8,237 bases of DNA, taken from positions 1-8,237 of the forward strand of contig JAGWUW010000097.1 of assembly GCA_028868235.1 (NCBI GenBank), in the 5' to 3' direction. Made by a program: the position numbers and the translations under genes. Source of the DNA: Betaproteobacteria bacterium. Its GTDB lineage: Bacteria > Pseudomonadota > Gammaproteobacteria > Burkholderiales > Rhodocyclaceae. How positions within the stretch are numbered: position 1 is the stretch's first letter; every line of letters begins with the position of its first letter. Shown piece by piece: positions 1 through 6,923 of this stretch. The notes beneath the pieces are model-generated. The model made no database searches and was not told where the DNA came from. It was given only the letters and a program-made list of their open reading frames with translations.

Positions 1-16
1 GTTATTTGCCTAAGCG

Positions 17-946
17 ATGAGTAAAGGCAGCGACAGCATGGATGAAGACTTCGATGGGCAACCCGAGGAATCCTTGCTGCCGCCAGAGCCAGAAGCGGTT
101 ACGCCGGAAATCGAACTGCTCGAGGATGTCACCCAGCTCTATCTGACGGAAATTGGCGCCAAGCCCCTGCTGACGCCAGATGAGGAATTGGCTACCGCGC
201 GGCTGGTGCGCCAAGGAGATTTTGCTGCCCGCCAGCGTATGATCGAGCACAATCTGCGACTGGTCGTGAACATCGCCAAGCATTACCTGAATCGGGGTAT
301 ACCTTTGCTTGATCTGGTCGAGGAGGGCAACCTCGGCCTCATTCACGCTCTTGAGAAGTTTGATCCGGAACGCGGGTTCCGGTTTTCGACCTATGCAACC
401 TGGTGGATACGCCAGAATATCGAGCGGGGCATTATGAACCAGTCGCGGACCATCCGGCTGCCGGTGCATATTGTCAAGGAAATCAATGTCGTGCTTCGTG
501 CTATTCGACACCTGGAGTCGGCCGATAAGCGGGACTCGACGGTGGAGCGCATTGCTGCATTAATTGACCGACCGGTTGAGGATGTACGGCGCATTCTGTC
601 GCTCAATGAGCATATCGCTTCGCTTGATGCGCCGCTGGAAATCGATCCCAATCACACTATCGGCGAGGTTATTGCAGACGATAGCGGGGCCGACCCGGAA
701 TCCTTGCTGCAGGAGAGCGAAGTCGGTTCACTGGTTGATGACTGGTTGGAGCAGCTATCGGAACGCCAGCGTTCGGTCATTGAGCGCCGCTACGGCCTCA
801 ATGGGGCAGATGTGGCAACGCTGGACGCCATCGCCACCGACCTTGGTTTGACCCGCGAACGGGTCCGCCAGATCCAGATCGAGGGTCTGGACCGCCTGCG
901 CAAGATCGTCAAGCGCGGCAATATCTCGCGCGATTCTCTGCTGTAG
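17..946 (+). CDS. rpoS: RNA polymerase sigma factor RpoS (sigma-38)
   Basis: Stationary-phase and general-stress sigma factor that directs core RNA polymerase to stress promoters. The 309-residue product shows sigma region 1.2 at about 37-68 (DVTQLYLTEIG), region 2 at about 76-145 (HNLRLVVNIAKHY, then FSTYATWWIRQNIERGI, the -10 recognition and melting part), region 3 at about 150-225, and region 4 at about 238-300 with the -35 helix-turn-helix (LTRERVRQIQIEGL). The segment HIVKEIN (151-157) matches the E. coli stretch holding K173/E174, the RssB contact, so regulated proteolysis is possible (inference). E. coli RpoS is 330 residues; this one is shorter at the acidic N-terminus. A TAA at 11-13 closes the frame upstream, so translation starts at 17 or later. 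No Shine-Dalgarno is visible before 17, whereas AAAGG at 23-27 lies well placed for an ATG at 38, so the start is uncertain. The end overlaps convergent mltB. Confidence 0.95.
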   Translation: MSKGSDSMDEDFDGQPEESLLPPEPEAVTPEIELLEDVTQLYLTEIGAKPLLTPDEELATARLVRQGDFAARQRMIEHNLRLVVNIAKHYLNRGIPLLDLVEEGNLGLIHALEKFDPERGFRFSTYATWWIRQNIERGIMNQSRTIRLPVHIVKEINVVLRAIRHLESADKRDSTVERIAALIDRPVEDVRRILSLNEHIASLDAPLEIDPNHTIGEVIADDSGADPESLLQESEVGSLVDDWLEQLSERQRSVIERRYGLNGADVATLDAIATDLGLTRERVRQIQIEGLDRLRKIVKRGNISRDSLL

Positions 947-1958
947 CTGGTAACTGGGCGCATAGCCGGTTACGTATTTCCTCGCCCAACTGAAATACCG
1001 ACATCGCGTAGAAGCTCGAGCGGTTGTAGCGGGTAATCGCGTAGAAATTCTCGAAGCCCAGCCAGTATTCCGTTTCTTTGCCAGGCGATACCAAGTCGAT
1101 CAAGGCGGCCATGCCTTGCAGATCTGTAACGGCTCGTACGCCCTTGTCTGCGAGTTCTGCGACCTTTAGGCTGGGCCACAAGCCGGCCTGGATCAGCGCC
1201 GGATCTGGTTCCCCGTTGGTGGTGGCTGGCACGGCAATGGCCTGTCCGGCCTGCCAGCCGTGCTGCTCGAGAAAACGAGCGACACTGCCAATGGCGTCGT
1301 CGACGCTGTTGCTGAGATCGATACGCTGGTCGCCATCAAAGTCGACAGCATAGCGTCTCTGGCTGCCCGGCATGAATTGGGGGATGCCAATGGCCCCGGC
1401 AAATGATCCCTTGATGGCAAGCGGGTCCAGATTGTTTTCCCGGGCCATGAGCAGGAACTGCTCGAGTTCAGTGCGGAAGAATTCGGCACGCGGTGGGTAT
1501 TTGAAAGCCAGCGTTGCCAGCGCTTCGAGTACTCGGAAACCGCCAGTGTTGCGCCCATACTCGGTTTCGACGCCGATGATGGCGACAATGATTTCCGGTG
1601 GTACGCCATACAAGGCGCTGGCCTTGACCAGTGCGCCCTCATTTTCTTGCCAGAAGCGTACGCCGCCGTCGATGCGTCGGTCGTTCAGGAAGCGCGGCCG
1701 GTAGCGTTCCCACGAACGTTGTAACGGCGATGTTGGCGGCTTGATCAACTGCAGAACCTTGGCATTCGGTCGAGTCTCGGCAAATTGGCTGAGCAGGGTA
1801 TCGGCATTGAAACCATGACGTTGTTCCAGGTCACGTGCGAAATCGACCACCGCCGGATCGTCGGCGAAGCTGGTGGATGGCGTGGCTGTATGGGCTAGCG
1901 TTGTCGAACAGGCGAGCAGGAGTACGGCAAGGGCATTCTTGAGGTTTAAATCGATCAT
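909..1958 (-). CDS. mltB: Lytic murein transglycosylase, MltB/Slt35 family
   Basis: Cleaves the MurNAc-GlcNAc bond of peptidoglycan with formation of 1,6-anhydro-MurNAc, in the periplasm. The 349-residue protein starts with a hydrophobic signal (residues 8-17) ending in LLLAC. Cys17 could be a lipidated residue, as in E. coli MltB, or the leader could be cut further on, near LAHTA. The family core is clear: VETEYG (130-135) with Glu131 as the expected catalytic acid, the conserved AGAIGIPQFMPGS (187-199), and an EF-hand-like DFDGDQRIDL (206-215) at the site where E. coli Slt35 binds calcium. Length is close to E. coli MltB (361). No C-terminal peptidoglycan-binding domain follows. The ATG shares the bases ATGA with the stop of the upstream transglutaminase gene and lacks a clear Shine-Dalgarno, so translation is probably coupled. 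The last 12 codons overlap rpoS on the other strand. Confidence 0.92.
   Translation of the reverse strand: MIDLNLKNALAVLLLACSTTLAHTATPSTSFADDPAVVDFARDLEQRHGFNADTLLSQFAETRPNAKVLQLIKPPTSPLQRSWERYRPRFLNDRRIDGGVRFWQENEGALVKASALYGVPPEIIVAIIGVETEYGRNTGGFRVLEALATLAFKYPPRAEFFRTELEQFLLMARENNLDPLAIKGSFAGAIGIPQFMPGSQRRYAVDFDGDQRIDLSNSVDDAIGSVARFLEQHGWQAGQAIAVPATTNGEPDPALIQAGLWPSLKVAELADKGVRAVTDLQGMAALIDLVSPGKETEYWLGFENFYAITRYNRSSFYAMSVFQLGEEIRNRLCAQLPATAENRARYCRA
950..979 (+). terminator. Possible rpoS terminator hairpin inside the mltB 3' end
   Basis: Three bases after the rpoS stop, an 8-bp stem pairs 950-957 (GTAACTGG) with 966-973 (CCGGTTAC) around an 8-base loop, followed by GTATTTC, which is only moderately T-rich. 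In the rpoS-strand RNA the one non-Watson-Crick pair is a G-U wobble; in the opposite-strand (mltB) RNA the same position becomes a C-A mismatch, so the structure favours the rpoS transcript. The weak T tract keeps confidence low. Confidence 0.4.
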
Positions 1959-3892
1959 CGTAATCGCGCGATTGCTTCACGCAGGGGCTTCAGGTTGTCG
2001 TTGGATTTGCCGTAACGTACCTGCAGATAGGCGTCGACGACGTTCTGGAAAGTCTCAGCTAGTTCCGGGCATTGTTCCCGCACCCGCTGCGCTACAGCCA
2101 TCGGCGTTTCCCAGGCCGCGCAGTCTACCTGTCTTCGCGCCAATTGGCCCAGGGCTTTTTGCCAAAGTCGCAGGGCGGGGTCGATGGGGGGAGGGCGATG
2201 GAGCGTCCATGCCGCCATGGCCGCAACGAGAAGGGTGCAGATGATACCGAGCAGTGTCGCTAGGCTGCGCCAGTCGGTTTCAGGCAGGCCGAGGCGGGAC
2301 AGTAGTTCGCGCTGGCGTTGTGGATCGTAGCCGAGAATATGCTGATTCCAGGCATTATTGAGCGCTTCCCACCGATAACGCAGCGTGCGCAACCAGCTGG
2401 CCCGCCATTGGACGATGGCAGGCAAGGGCTCACCGAACGGCAGGGCGTCGACGATACCCGTCTCGACCCGGGTGGGCGAGACGGATGCCGTTGGGTCCAC
2501 ACGTACCCAGCCCTGGCCTTCCAGCCAGACTTCAGCCCAGGCATGGGCATCCGATTGTCTGACGACGAGGTAGTCGTCGAGTGGGTTGAGTTCACCGCCT
2601 TGGTAGCCACTAACAACGCGGGCGGGAATGCCGGCCGCCCGCATCAGGAAAACGAAGGCACCGGCGTAGTGTTCGCAGAAACCCCGACGGGTCTGGAACA
2701 GAAATTCGTCGATGCTATTTTCGCCGAGCAGGGGGGGGTGGAGGGTGTAGGTGAATTCGGTGGCGAACAGCGCCTGTGCTTGGCCGATGATCGATTCCGG
2801 GCGATTCTCGATACTTCGCCAGCGTTGAGCGAGGGCGCGCGATTGCGGGTTGATGCCTTGCGGTAGCGCCAGGTTGCGGCGCAGCGTTCGGGGATCTTCG
2901 TTGCGGTTGAAGCGGTAATCGAGGCTGGCGGCAAGTTGGAAACGTCGCCGCTCAGTGATGGGCTGGCGCTGTGTCGCCATTAGGGTTGCGTCCAGGGAAA
3001 CGTTTTCCGGTAGCTGGACGGGCGCATCCAGCGCAAGTATCCAGCGCTGGTTGTTCGGTTCCAGTGTCATTTCGTAGTGGATGGGCGGCGACAGGTTCTC
3101 AAGGGTTGCCACTCCACTCCGGCTATCGTGTGGCCGCCAGACCATGCCATCGAAATCTTCCATCACTGGGCCGCGCCAGTACAGCTTGTGTTTGGGCGGC
3201 ACCGCTTCGGTGAAGTGGCTCCGGAAGGCGATGTCGGCGCTTTGTGCCAGACGGGAAATGCTGCCGGGCGACATCGTATCCGACAGGCCGGTCATGCCGG
3301 CGTGGGCGTCCGATGGGAGTCCCCACAGGGGCCCGGATATGCGGGGAAATAGGAGATAGAGCACCAGCATGAAAGGGATGGCCTGCAGGCACAGGATGGC
3401 CGCATAGCGCAGCGTCACACTGCTCGTGCAGGCCGGTCCACCATGGAGGCGAATCAGGGTGGCAGTCACCAGCCACAGCGCGAACAGCAGCCAGGCTCCG
3501 GTCGGAATACTTTGCGAATAGAGGTAGTGCGTGAGAAGCAGGAAATAGCCGAGTACGACAACCACCACGGCATCCCGCTTTGATTTCAGTTCGAGCAGTT
3601 TCATCGCCATGAACACCACGAGCATGGCGACTCCGGCATCGCGGCCAAGCAGCGTGCGGAATTCCATGAAGATGCCACTGCAGCCGACCAGCACCAGCAG
3701 GGCTAAAACCCAGCGACCGGGTAGGCGTTCGTCGTTCCTCCACAGGTGGAAGGCCCTGAGCATCAGCAACCCGGCCAGCGCGTTTAGCCAGTAAGCCTGA
3801 TGCAGGATATGCGGTGCAGTGGTGACCAGTGCGCTGGCAAACAGCCACGGCGTCGCTTGGCGGTCGAGGGCCTGGCGGGCTGAGGTGCTCAT
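1955..3892 (-). CDS. tgpA: TgpA-like membrane transglutaminase (DUF3488/transglutaminase/DUF4129)
   Basis: Inner-membrane protein of 645 residues with a periplasmic transglutaminase-like domain. In order: about six to seven hydrophobic helices between residues 15 and 182 (DUF3488 part), a large extracytoplasmic region, a transglutaminase core, one more helix at about 543-564, and a cytoplasmic DUF4129-type tail (570-645). The catalytic triad is intact: Cys406 in RRGFCEHYAGAF, His450 in QSDAHAWAEVW and Asp466 in GWVRVDPT. These positions nearly match those known for P. aeruginosa TgpA, a protein reported to be required for viability there; its physiological substrate is not established. The start ATG overlaps the stop of the DUF58 gene (ATGA, 3889-3892), and its own TGA overlaps the mltB start. 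A run of eight C on the coding strand (2731-2738) lies about 20 codons before Cys406; the frame is intact as given. Confidence 0.93.
   Translation of the reverse strand: MSTSARQALDRQATPWLFASALVTTAPHILHQAYWLNALAGLLMLRAFHLWRNDERLPGRWVLALLVLVGCSGIFMEFRTLLGRDAGVAMLVVFMAMKLLELKSKRDAVVVVVLGYFLLLTHYLYSQSIPTGAWLLFALWLVTATLIRLHGGPACTSSVTLRYAAILCLQAIPFMLVLYLLFPRISGPLWGLPSDAHAGMTGLSDTMSPGSISRLAQSADIAFRSHFTEAVPPKHKLYWRGPVMEDFDGMVWRPHDSRSGVATLENLSPPIHYEMTLEPNNQRWILALDAPVQLPENVSLDATLMATQRQPITERRRFQLAASLDYRFNRNEDPRTLRRNLALPQGINPQSRALAQRWRSIENRPESIIGQAQALFATEFTYTLHPPLLGENSIDEFLFQTRRGFCEHYAGAFVFLMRAAGIPARVVSGYQGGELNPLDDYLVVRQSDAHAWAEVWLEGQGWVRVDPTASVSPTRVETGIVDALPFGEPLPAIVQWRASWLRTLRYRWEALNNAWNQHILGYDPQRQRELLSRLGLPETDWRSLATLLGIICTLLVAAMAAWTLHRPPPIDPALRLWQKALGQLARRQVDCAAWETPMAVAQRVREQCPELAETFQNVVDAYLQVRYGKSNDNLKPLREAIARLR
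2731..2738. repeat. Homopolymer of eight G (C8 in the tgpA sense strand)
   Basis: Eight consecutive G on the + strand, read as CAC CCC CCC CTG in tgpA (His385-Pro-Pro-Leu388). It is a possible slippage or sequencing-error site; with eight bases the gene stays in frame. Gain or loss of one base would truncate the protein before the catalytic Cys406. Confidence 0.9.
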
Positions 3893-4842
3893 ATTCGGAA
3901 TAGGGCGAGGGCTTCCAGGCAGCGCAGGCAGTGAGCATCACCGTTGGAGGGGGGCAACTCCTGGTCGGGCAGGCGGAGGCCATAGACATTGCCAGCCGTT
4001 TCGGCAGCGAGTATCCAGCCAGTCAGAACCCCTAGGCGAGCATCCTCCGGTAGCGTGGGGTCGGTGCTCTGCCAATCGACGATTAATTCCTCCTGGGTGC
4101 CGCTGGCAAATTTCTTGACCAGCAGCGACCCTTCGCCGCCGTTTCGGGCGCTGGCTTTCCATGCCACGTGGTGGAGCGAGTCGGTGGGTTGTCTGGTACG
4201 GAAGCCAGCGAAATCCTCTTGTCCACCTTCGCCGTACGGCATGCTTTCGGCGTGGGAGGGGCTGCTTGCCGGCAAGGGTGAAGAAATCGGTTGTGGGTAG
4301 ACTAGGCAGCGCATCTCGGGCTGCAAGTAAGCCCAAGCAGTGAACAGGCCAAGCGGGTAGCGGGTCCACAAGCGGATGCGCGGCAGCGCGAGCCAACCAC
4401 GCTCGGCAGCGTGGAGGGGGACGCGAATCCGGGTTTGGTCGCGCCCGTCTATGGCAGTTACGACCGGGAACTCAGCTTGGGCCGCCAGTTCGAGCGCTAG
4501 CCGGGGCGTGTTGCGGTCGTTATCGAGTGTTATCGGGAAGAGGGCAGTCTGTCCGGCAAAAACCGGCTCGCAGCGTCCTGGGGTGATAACCAGCCCGTAC
4601 AGATTGCGGAAGGTATGGATCATGCCGGTGATGCCGAGTCCAGCGAGCAGGAAGACCAAGGCGTGACCCAGTGCAAGATTGTAATTGATGGCGCCGAGCA
4701 ACATGACTACCAGCGCCAGCGCGAAGAGCAACCCGCCGCGTGACGGTACGATAAAGATACGGCGCTGTCCCAGGCGCAGTGGATCCGTTCCGTCGCTACG
4801 CCAGCGGAAAAGGCTCTGCTTGAAGCGGGCGAGAAGGCTCAT
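3889..4842 (-). CDS. DUF58 domain-containing membrane protein
   Basis: The 317-residue product belongs to the DUF58 family that is regularly found with MoxR ATPases and TgpA-type transglutaminases; its biochemical role is unknown. Two adjacent membrane helices are seen at about residues 37-53 and 57-74, preceded by a basic cytoplasmic stretch (RFKQSLFRWR, QRR). The rest is a soluble region rich in beta-strand patterns. The family signature lies at about 208-233 (QEDFAGFRTRQPTDSLHHVAWKASAR), followed by LLVKKF (240-245). The usual aspartate-tryptophan step of the signature (IDW in many members) reads VAW here. Three bases separate this ATG from the stop of moxR, and the gene stop overlaps the tgpA start, so all three should be co-translated from one mRNA. 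No strong Shine-Dalgarno precedes the ATG. Confidence 0.9.
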   Translation of the reverse strand: MSLLARFKQSLFRWRSDGTDPLRLGQRRIFIVPSRGGLLFALALVVMLLGAINYNLALGHALVFLLAGLGITGMIHTFRNLYGLVITPGRCEPVFAGQTALFPITLDNDRNTPRLALELAAQAEFPVVTAIDGRDQTRIRVPLHAAERGWLALPRIRLWTRYPLGLFTAWAYLQPEMRCLVYPQPISSPLPASSPSHAESMPYGEGGQEDFAGFRTRQPTDSLHHVAWKASARNGGEGSLLVKKFASGTQEELIVDWQSTDPTLPEDARLGVLTGWILAAETAGNVYGLRLPDQELPPSNGDAHCLRCLEALALFRI

Positions 4843-4845
4843 GGC

Positions 4846-5796
4846 TCAGGGAATTGCGATGCTGTGGATGAGTTGGGTGATGTCCTCTATCTGCGCGTTA
4901 CCGGCTGTTCTGGCAGCTTTCAGGCGGTGGCAGGCGACCGCTGGAAGGACGGCTTGCACGTCATCCGGGATGACCATTTCACGTCCGTCGAGCCAGGCCC
5001 AGGCACGAGCTGCTGAGAGCAGGGCGAGTCCGGCCCGGGGTGACAGACCGTGCTGGAAAGCCGGATTGTGCCGTGTGGCGTCGAGCAGGGCCTGTACATA
5101 GTCGATGAGGGGGGCCGCGGCGTGGATTGCGGCTACTTCCTGCTGAATAGCGGGGAGTGCTTCGGGTGAGATTAATCTGTGCAGTTCATCGGCCCGGCTG
5201 CGCCGACCTCCGCTGGCCAGTAGTTCGCGCTCGGCGGTACGGTCCGGATAGCCCAGCGCGATGCGCATCAGGAAACGATCGAGTTGGGATTCAGGGAGAG
5301 GGAAAGTGCCGATCTGATGTGCCGGGTTTTGTGTGGCGATGACAAAAAAAGGACGCGGTAGTGGACGTGTAATTCCTTCGACCGTGACCTGCCCTTCCTC
5401 CATGGCTTCAAGCAGTGCGCTTTGCGTTTTTGGCGTGGCGCGGTTGATTTCGTCGGCCAGTACCAGCTGCGCGAATATGGGGCCGGGCAGAAAACGAAAC
5501 TCGCTCCTGTCGCGTTCGAATATCGAGACGCCGGTGATATCAGCCGGTAGTAGATCACTGGTGAACTGTATACGTGAAAATTCCATGCCGAGTAGGCGAG
5601 CCAAGGCGTGGGCAAGCGTTGTCTTACCCATGCCGGGCAGGTCTTCGATCAGCAGATGGCCATTGGCAAGAAGACAGGCGACAGCCAGCCGAATTTCCGT
5701 ACTCTTGCCGAAAATGATCTGCCCGGCCTGCTGCAGAATTTGGTCGAATGGCTGGGGAGAGCCGGAATGAACCGAAATTTTGCTTTTTAGCATCAT
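4846..5796 (-). CDS. MoxR-family AAA+ ATPase
   Basis: Predicted cytoplasmic AAA+ chaperone-like ATPase, first gene of the four-gene operon; MoxR proteins are thought to remodel or activate partner proteins, here probably DUF58 and TgpA (inference from context). In the 316-residue product: Walker A LPGMGKTT (53-60, Lys58), Walker B LVLADE (111-116), sensor 1 in IATQNP (153-158, Asn157), the conserved LPESQLDRF (167-175) typical of MoxR, and sensor 2 in LSPRAGLALL (251-260, Arg254) within the helical lid. Length is normal for the family (about 310-330). Two ATGs stand in tandem (5796 and 5793). GGGA just upstream is closer than ideal to the first and better spaced for the second, so the protein may lack the first Met. 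It is transcribed away from the deacetylase gene. Confidence 0.94.
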   Translation of the reverse strand: MMLKSKISVHSGSPQPFDQILQQAGQIIFGKSTEIRLAVACLLANGHLLIEDLPGMGKTTLAHALARLLGMEFSRIQFTSDLLPADITGVSIFERDRSEFRFLPGPIFAQLVLADEINRATPKTQSALLEAMEEGQVTVEGITRPLPRPFFVIATQNPAHQIGTFPLPESQLDRFLMRIALGYPDRTAERELLASGGRRSRADELHRLISPEALPAIQQEVAAIHAAAPLIDYVQALLDATRHNPAFQHGLSPRAGLALLSAARAWAWLDGREMVIPDDVQAVLPAVACHRLKAARTAGNAQIEDITQLIHSIAIP

Positions 5797-5823
5797 CCAT
5801 GTCCCGCGTTGCGATGTAACCGG

Positions 5824-5829
5824 ATTCTA
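5824..5829 (-). promoter_or_regulatory. Candidate -10 box for the moxR operon
   Basis: On the - strand this reads TAGAAT, five of six matches to TATAAT, about 28 bases ahead of the moxR ATG. No convincing -35 hexamer lies at 16-18 bases; TTATCA is present but too near. The call is weak. It would sit back to back with the deacetylase promoter. Confidence 0.25.
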
Positions 5830-5833
5830 ATGC

Positions 5834-5863
5834 TTGAAGCACCTGATAAATTGAGACGATAAT
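5834..5863 (+). promoter_or_regulatory. Candidate sigma70 promoter for the deacetylase gene
   Basis: TTGAAG (5834-5839, four matches to TTGACA), an 18-base spacer and GATAAT (5858-5863, five matches to TATAAT). Transcription would begin near 5870, leaving about 44 bases of leader before the GTG at 5914. A start there also makes the earlier in-frame GTG at 5875 unlikely, as it would have almost no leader. Confidence 0.4.
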
Positions 5864-5913
5864 GGCATTTCGACGTGCGCCGCTTTGAGCGCCGGTTCGC
5901 AGAGAGAGAACAA

Positions 5914-6840
5914 GTGACGACCACTGCCTTCATCACCCATCGCGACTGCCAGTTGCATGACATGGGTTCGCATCACCCGGAATGCCCACAACGTCTCACC
6001 GCCATCAATGACCACCTTATCGCCCAGGGCATCGATGCTTATTTCGTCTATTACGATGCTCCGCTAGCTACATTCGAACAACTGTTGCGTGTGCACCCTG
6101 CTTCTCATCTCGAACGCATCAAGCGCGCTGCGCCGGAAATGGGTGTTGTCCACCTCGATCCGGACACAGCGATGAATCCTCATACCTGGCAGGCTGCATT
6201 GCGCTCTGCTGGCGCCGGTTGCCATGCGGTCGATTTGGTTATGAAGGGCGAAATCGAGAACGCTTTCTGTTCGATACGGCCGCCCGGTCATCACTGCGAG
6301 AAGGCAACTCCGATGGGTTTCTGCTTCTTCAACAACATCGGCGTTGCCGCCATGCATGCCATCAAGGCGCACGGGTTGGAGCGCGTCGCCATCATCGACT
6401 TTGATGTGCACCATGGCAATGGTACCGAGGACTGCTTCGCCGGTGATGAGCGTGTCCTGATGTGCAGCATTTTCCAGCATCCGTTCTACCCGTATAGTGG
6501 GACCGAAAAGCCAGCAGCCAACATGTGCAACGTACCGCTGGCTGCCGGTAGTGGCGGTGAGGAGTTTCGCGATGCCGTGCTGCAGGTGTGGACACCGCGC
6601 CTCAAGGAATTCAAGCCGCAGATGATTTTCATTTCTGCTGGTTTCGATGGCCACTACGAGGATGATATGGGGGGGCTCAAACTGGTCGAGAAGGACTATG
6701 CTTGGGCGACCGATCATCTGAAGAAACTGGCTGCTGAAATGTGCGATAAGCGAATCGTATCCATGCTGGAGGGCGGCTATGTAATGACCTCGCTGGCACG
6801 TAGCGTTGGGGCTCATCTGCGATCATTGGCCGATCTATAG
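5914..6840 (+). CDS. Histone deacetylase family zinc amidohydrolase
   Basis: Predicted zinc-dependent deacetylase or amidohydrolase of the arginase/HDAC superfamily (HDAC-like, including bacterial HDAH, AcuC and acetylpolyamine amidohydrolases). The 308-residue product keeps the whole active site: HHPECPQRL near the N-terminus (20-28), the RPPGHH pair (His126, His127), FFNNIGVAA (138-146), zinc ligands Asp164 and His166 in DFDVHHGNG, third ligand Asp245 in SAGFDGH, and Tyr289 in LEGGY as the expected transition-state tyrosine. I chose GTG at 5914 because the encoded start (VTTTAFITHRDC) fits the family and GAGAGAG lies just upstream; an in-frame GTG at 5875 would add 13 arginine-rich residues with no ribosome site. 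The substrate cannot be told from sequence: acetylated protein lysines, polyamines or a small amide are all possible. The gene stands alone, divergent from the moxR operon and closed by a terminator. Confidence 0.9.
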   Translation: MTTTAFITHRDCQLHDMGSHHPECPQRLTAINDHLIAQGIDAYFVYYDAPLATFEQLLRVHPASHLERIKRAAPEMGVVHLDPDTAMNPHTWQAALRSAGAGCHAVDLVMKGEIENAFCSIRPPGHHCEKATPMGFCFFNNIGVAAMHAIKAHGLERVAIIDFDVHHGNGTEDCFAGDERVLMCSIFQHPFYPYSGTEKPAANMCNVPLAAGSGGEEFRDAVLQVWTPRLKEFKPQMIFISAGFDGHYEDDMGGLKLVEKDYAWATDHLKKLAAEMCDKRIVSMLEGGYVMTSLARSVGAHLRSLADL

Positions 6841-6865
6841 ATGCTTAATCCTTTAGGAAAAGGCA

Positions 6866-6893
6866 GGGCTGGGTTAAAATCCAGCCTCTTTTT
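6866..6893 (+). terminator. Rho-independent terminator after the deacetylase gene
   Basis: GGCTGG (6867-6872) pairs perfectly with CCAGCC (6881-6886); an outer and an inner G-T pair can extend the stem, leaving a small TTAAAA loop. TTTTT follows at 6889-6893. It starts 26 bases after the deacetylase stop and ends 30 bases before the lysC ATG. If the lysC promoter lies further upstream it could instead act as an attenuator. Confidence 0.75.
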
Positions 6894-6923
6894 CATGTTT
6901 GCAACGTTTAACCGGATAAATCC

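Noticed and set aside
2..511. 169-codon antisense open frame across the rpoS 5' half
   Set aside because: Shadow of conserved sigma region 1.2-2 codons; no independent evidence.
873..891. Hairpin TCCAGA/TCTGGA in the rpoS region 4 codons, considered as a terminator for the mltB operon on the - strand
   Set aside because: Short stem, no T tract on the - strand side, and the bases are fixed by the conserved helix-turn-helix coding.
3123..3989. 288-codon open frame on the - strand overlapping the tgpA 5' part and the DUF58 3' end
   Set aside because: It is a shifted-frame shadow of two well-supported genes on the same strand; its product is rich in Pro, Arg and His with no recognisable domain.
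5344..5350. A7 run in moxR considered as a slippage site
   Set aside because: It encodes the conserved Phe-Phe of the sensor 1 strand, so it is explained by protein constraint and is only seven bases long.
5875..5913. Upstream GTG (5875) as the deacetylase start
   Set aside because: No ribosome site, it lies almost at the predicted transcription start, and the added 13 Arg/Glu-rich residues are not typical of the family.
6064..6816. 250-codon antisense open frame within the deacetylase gene
   Set aside because: It lies fully inside a gene with an intact active site, with no ribosome site or domain to support it.
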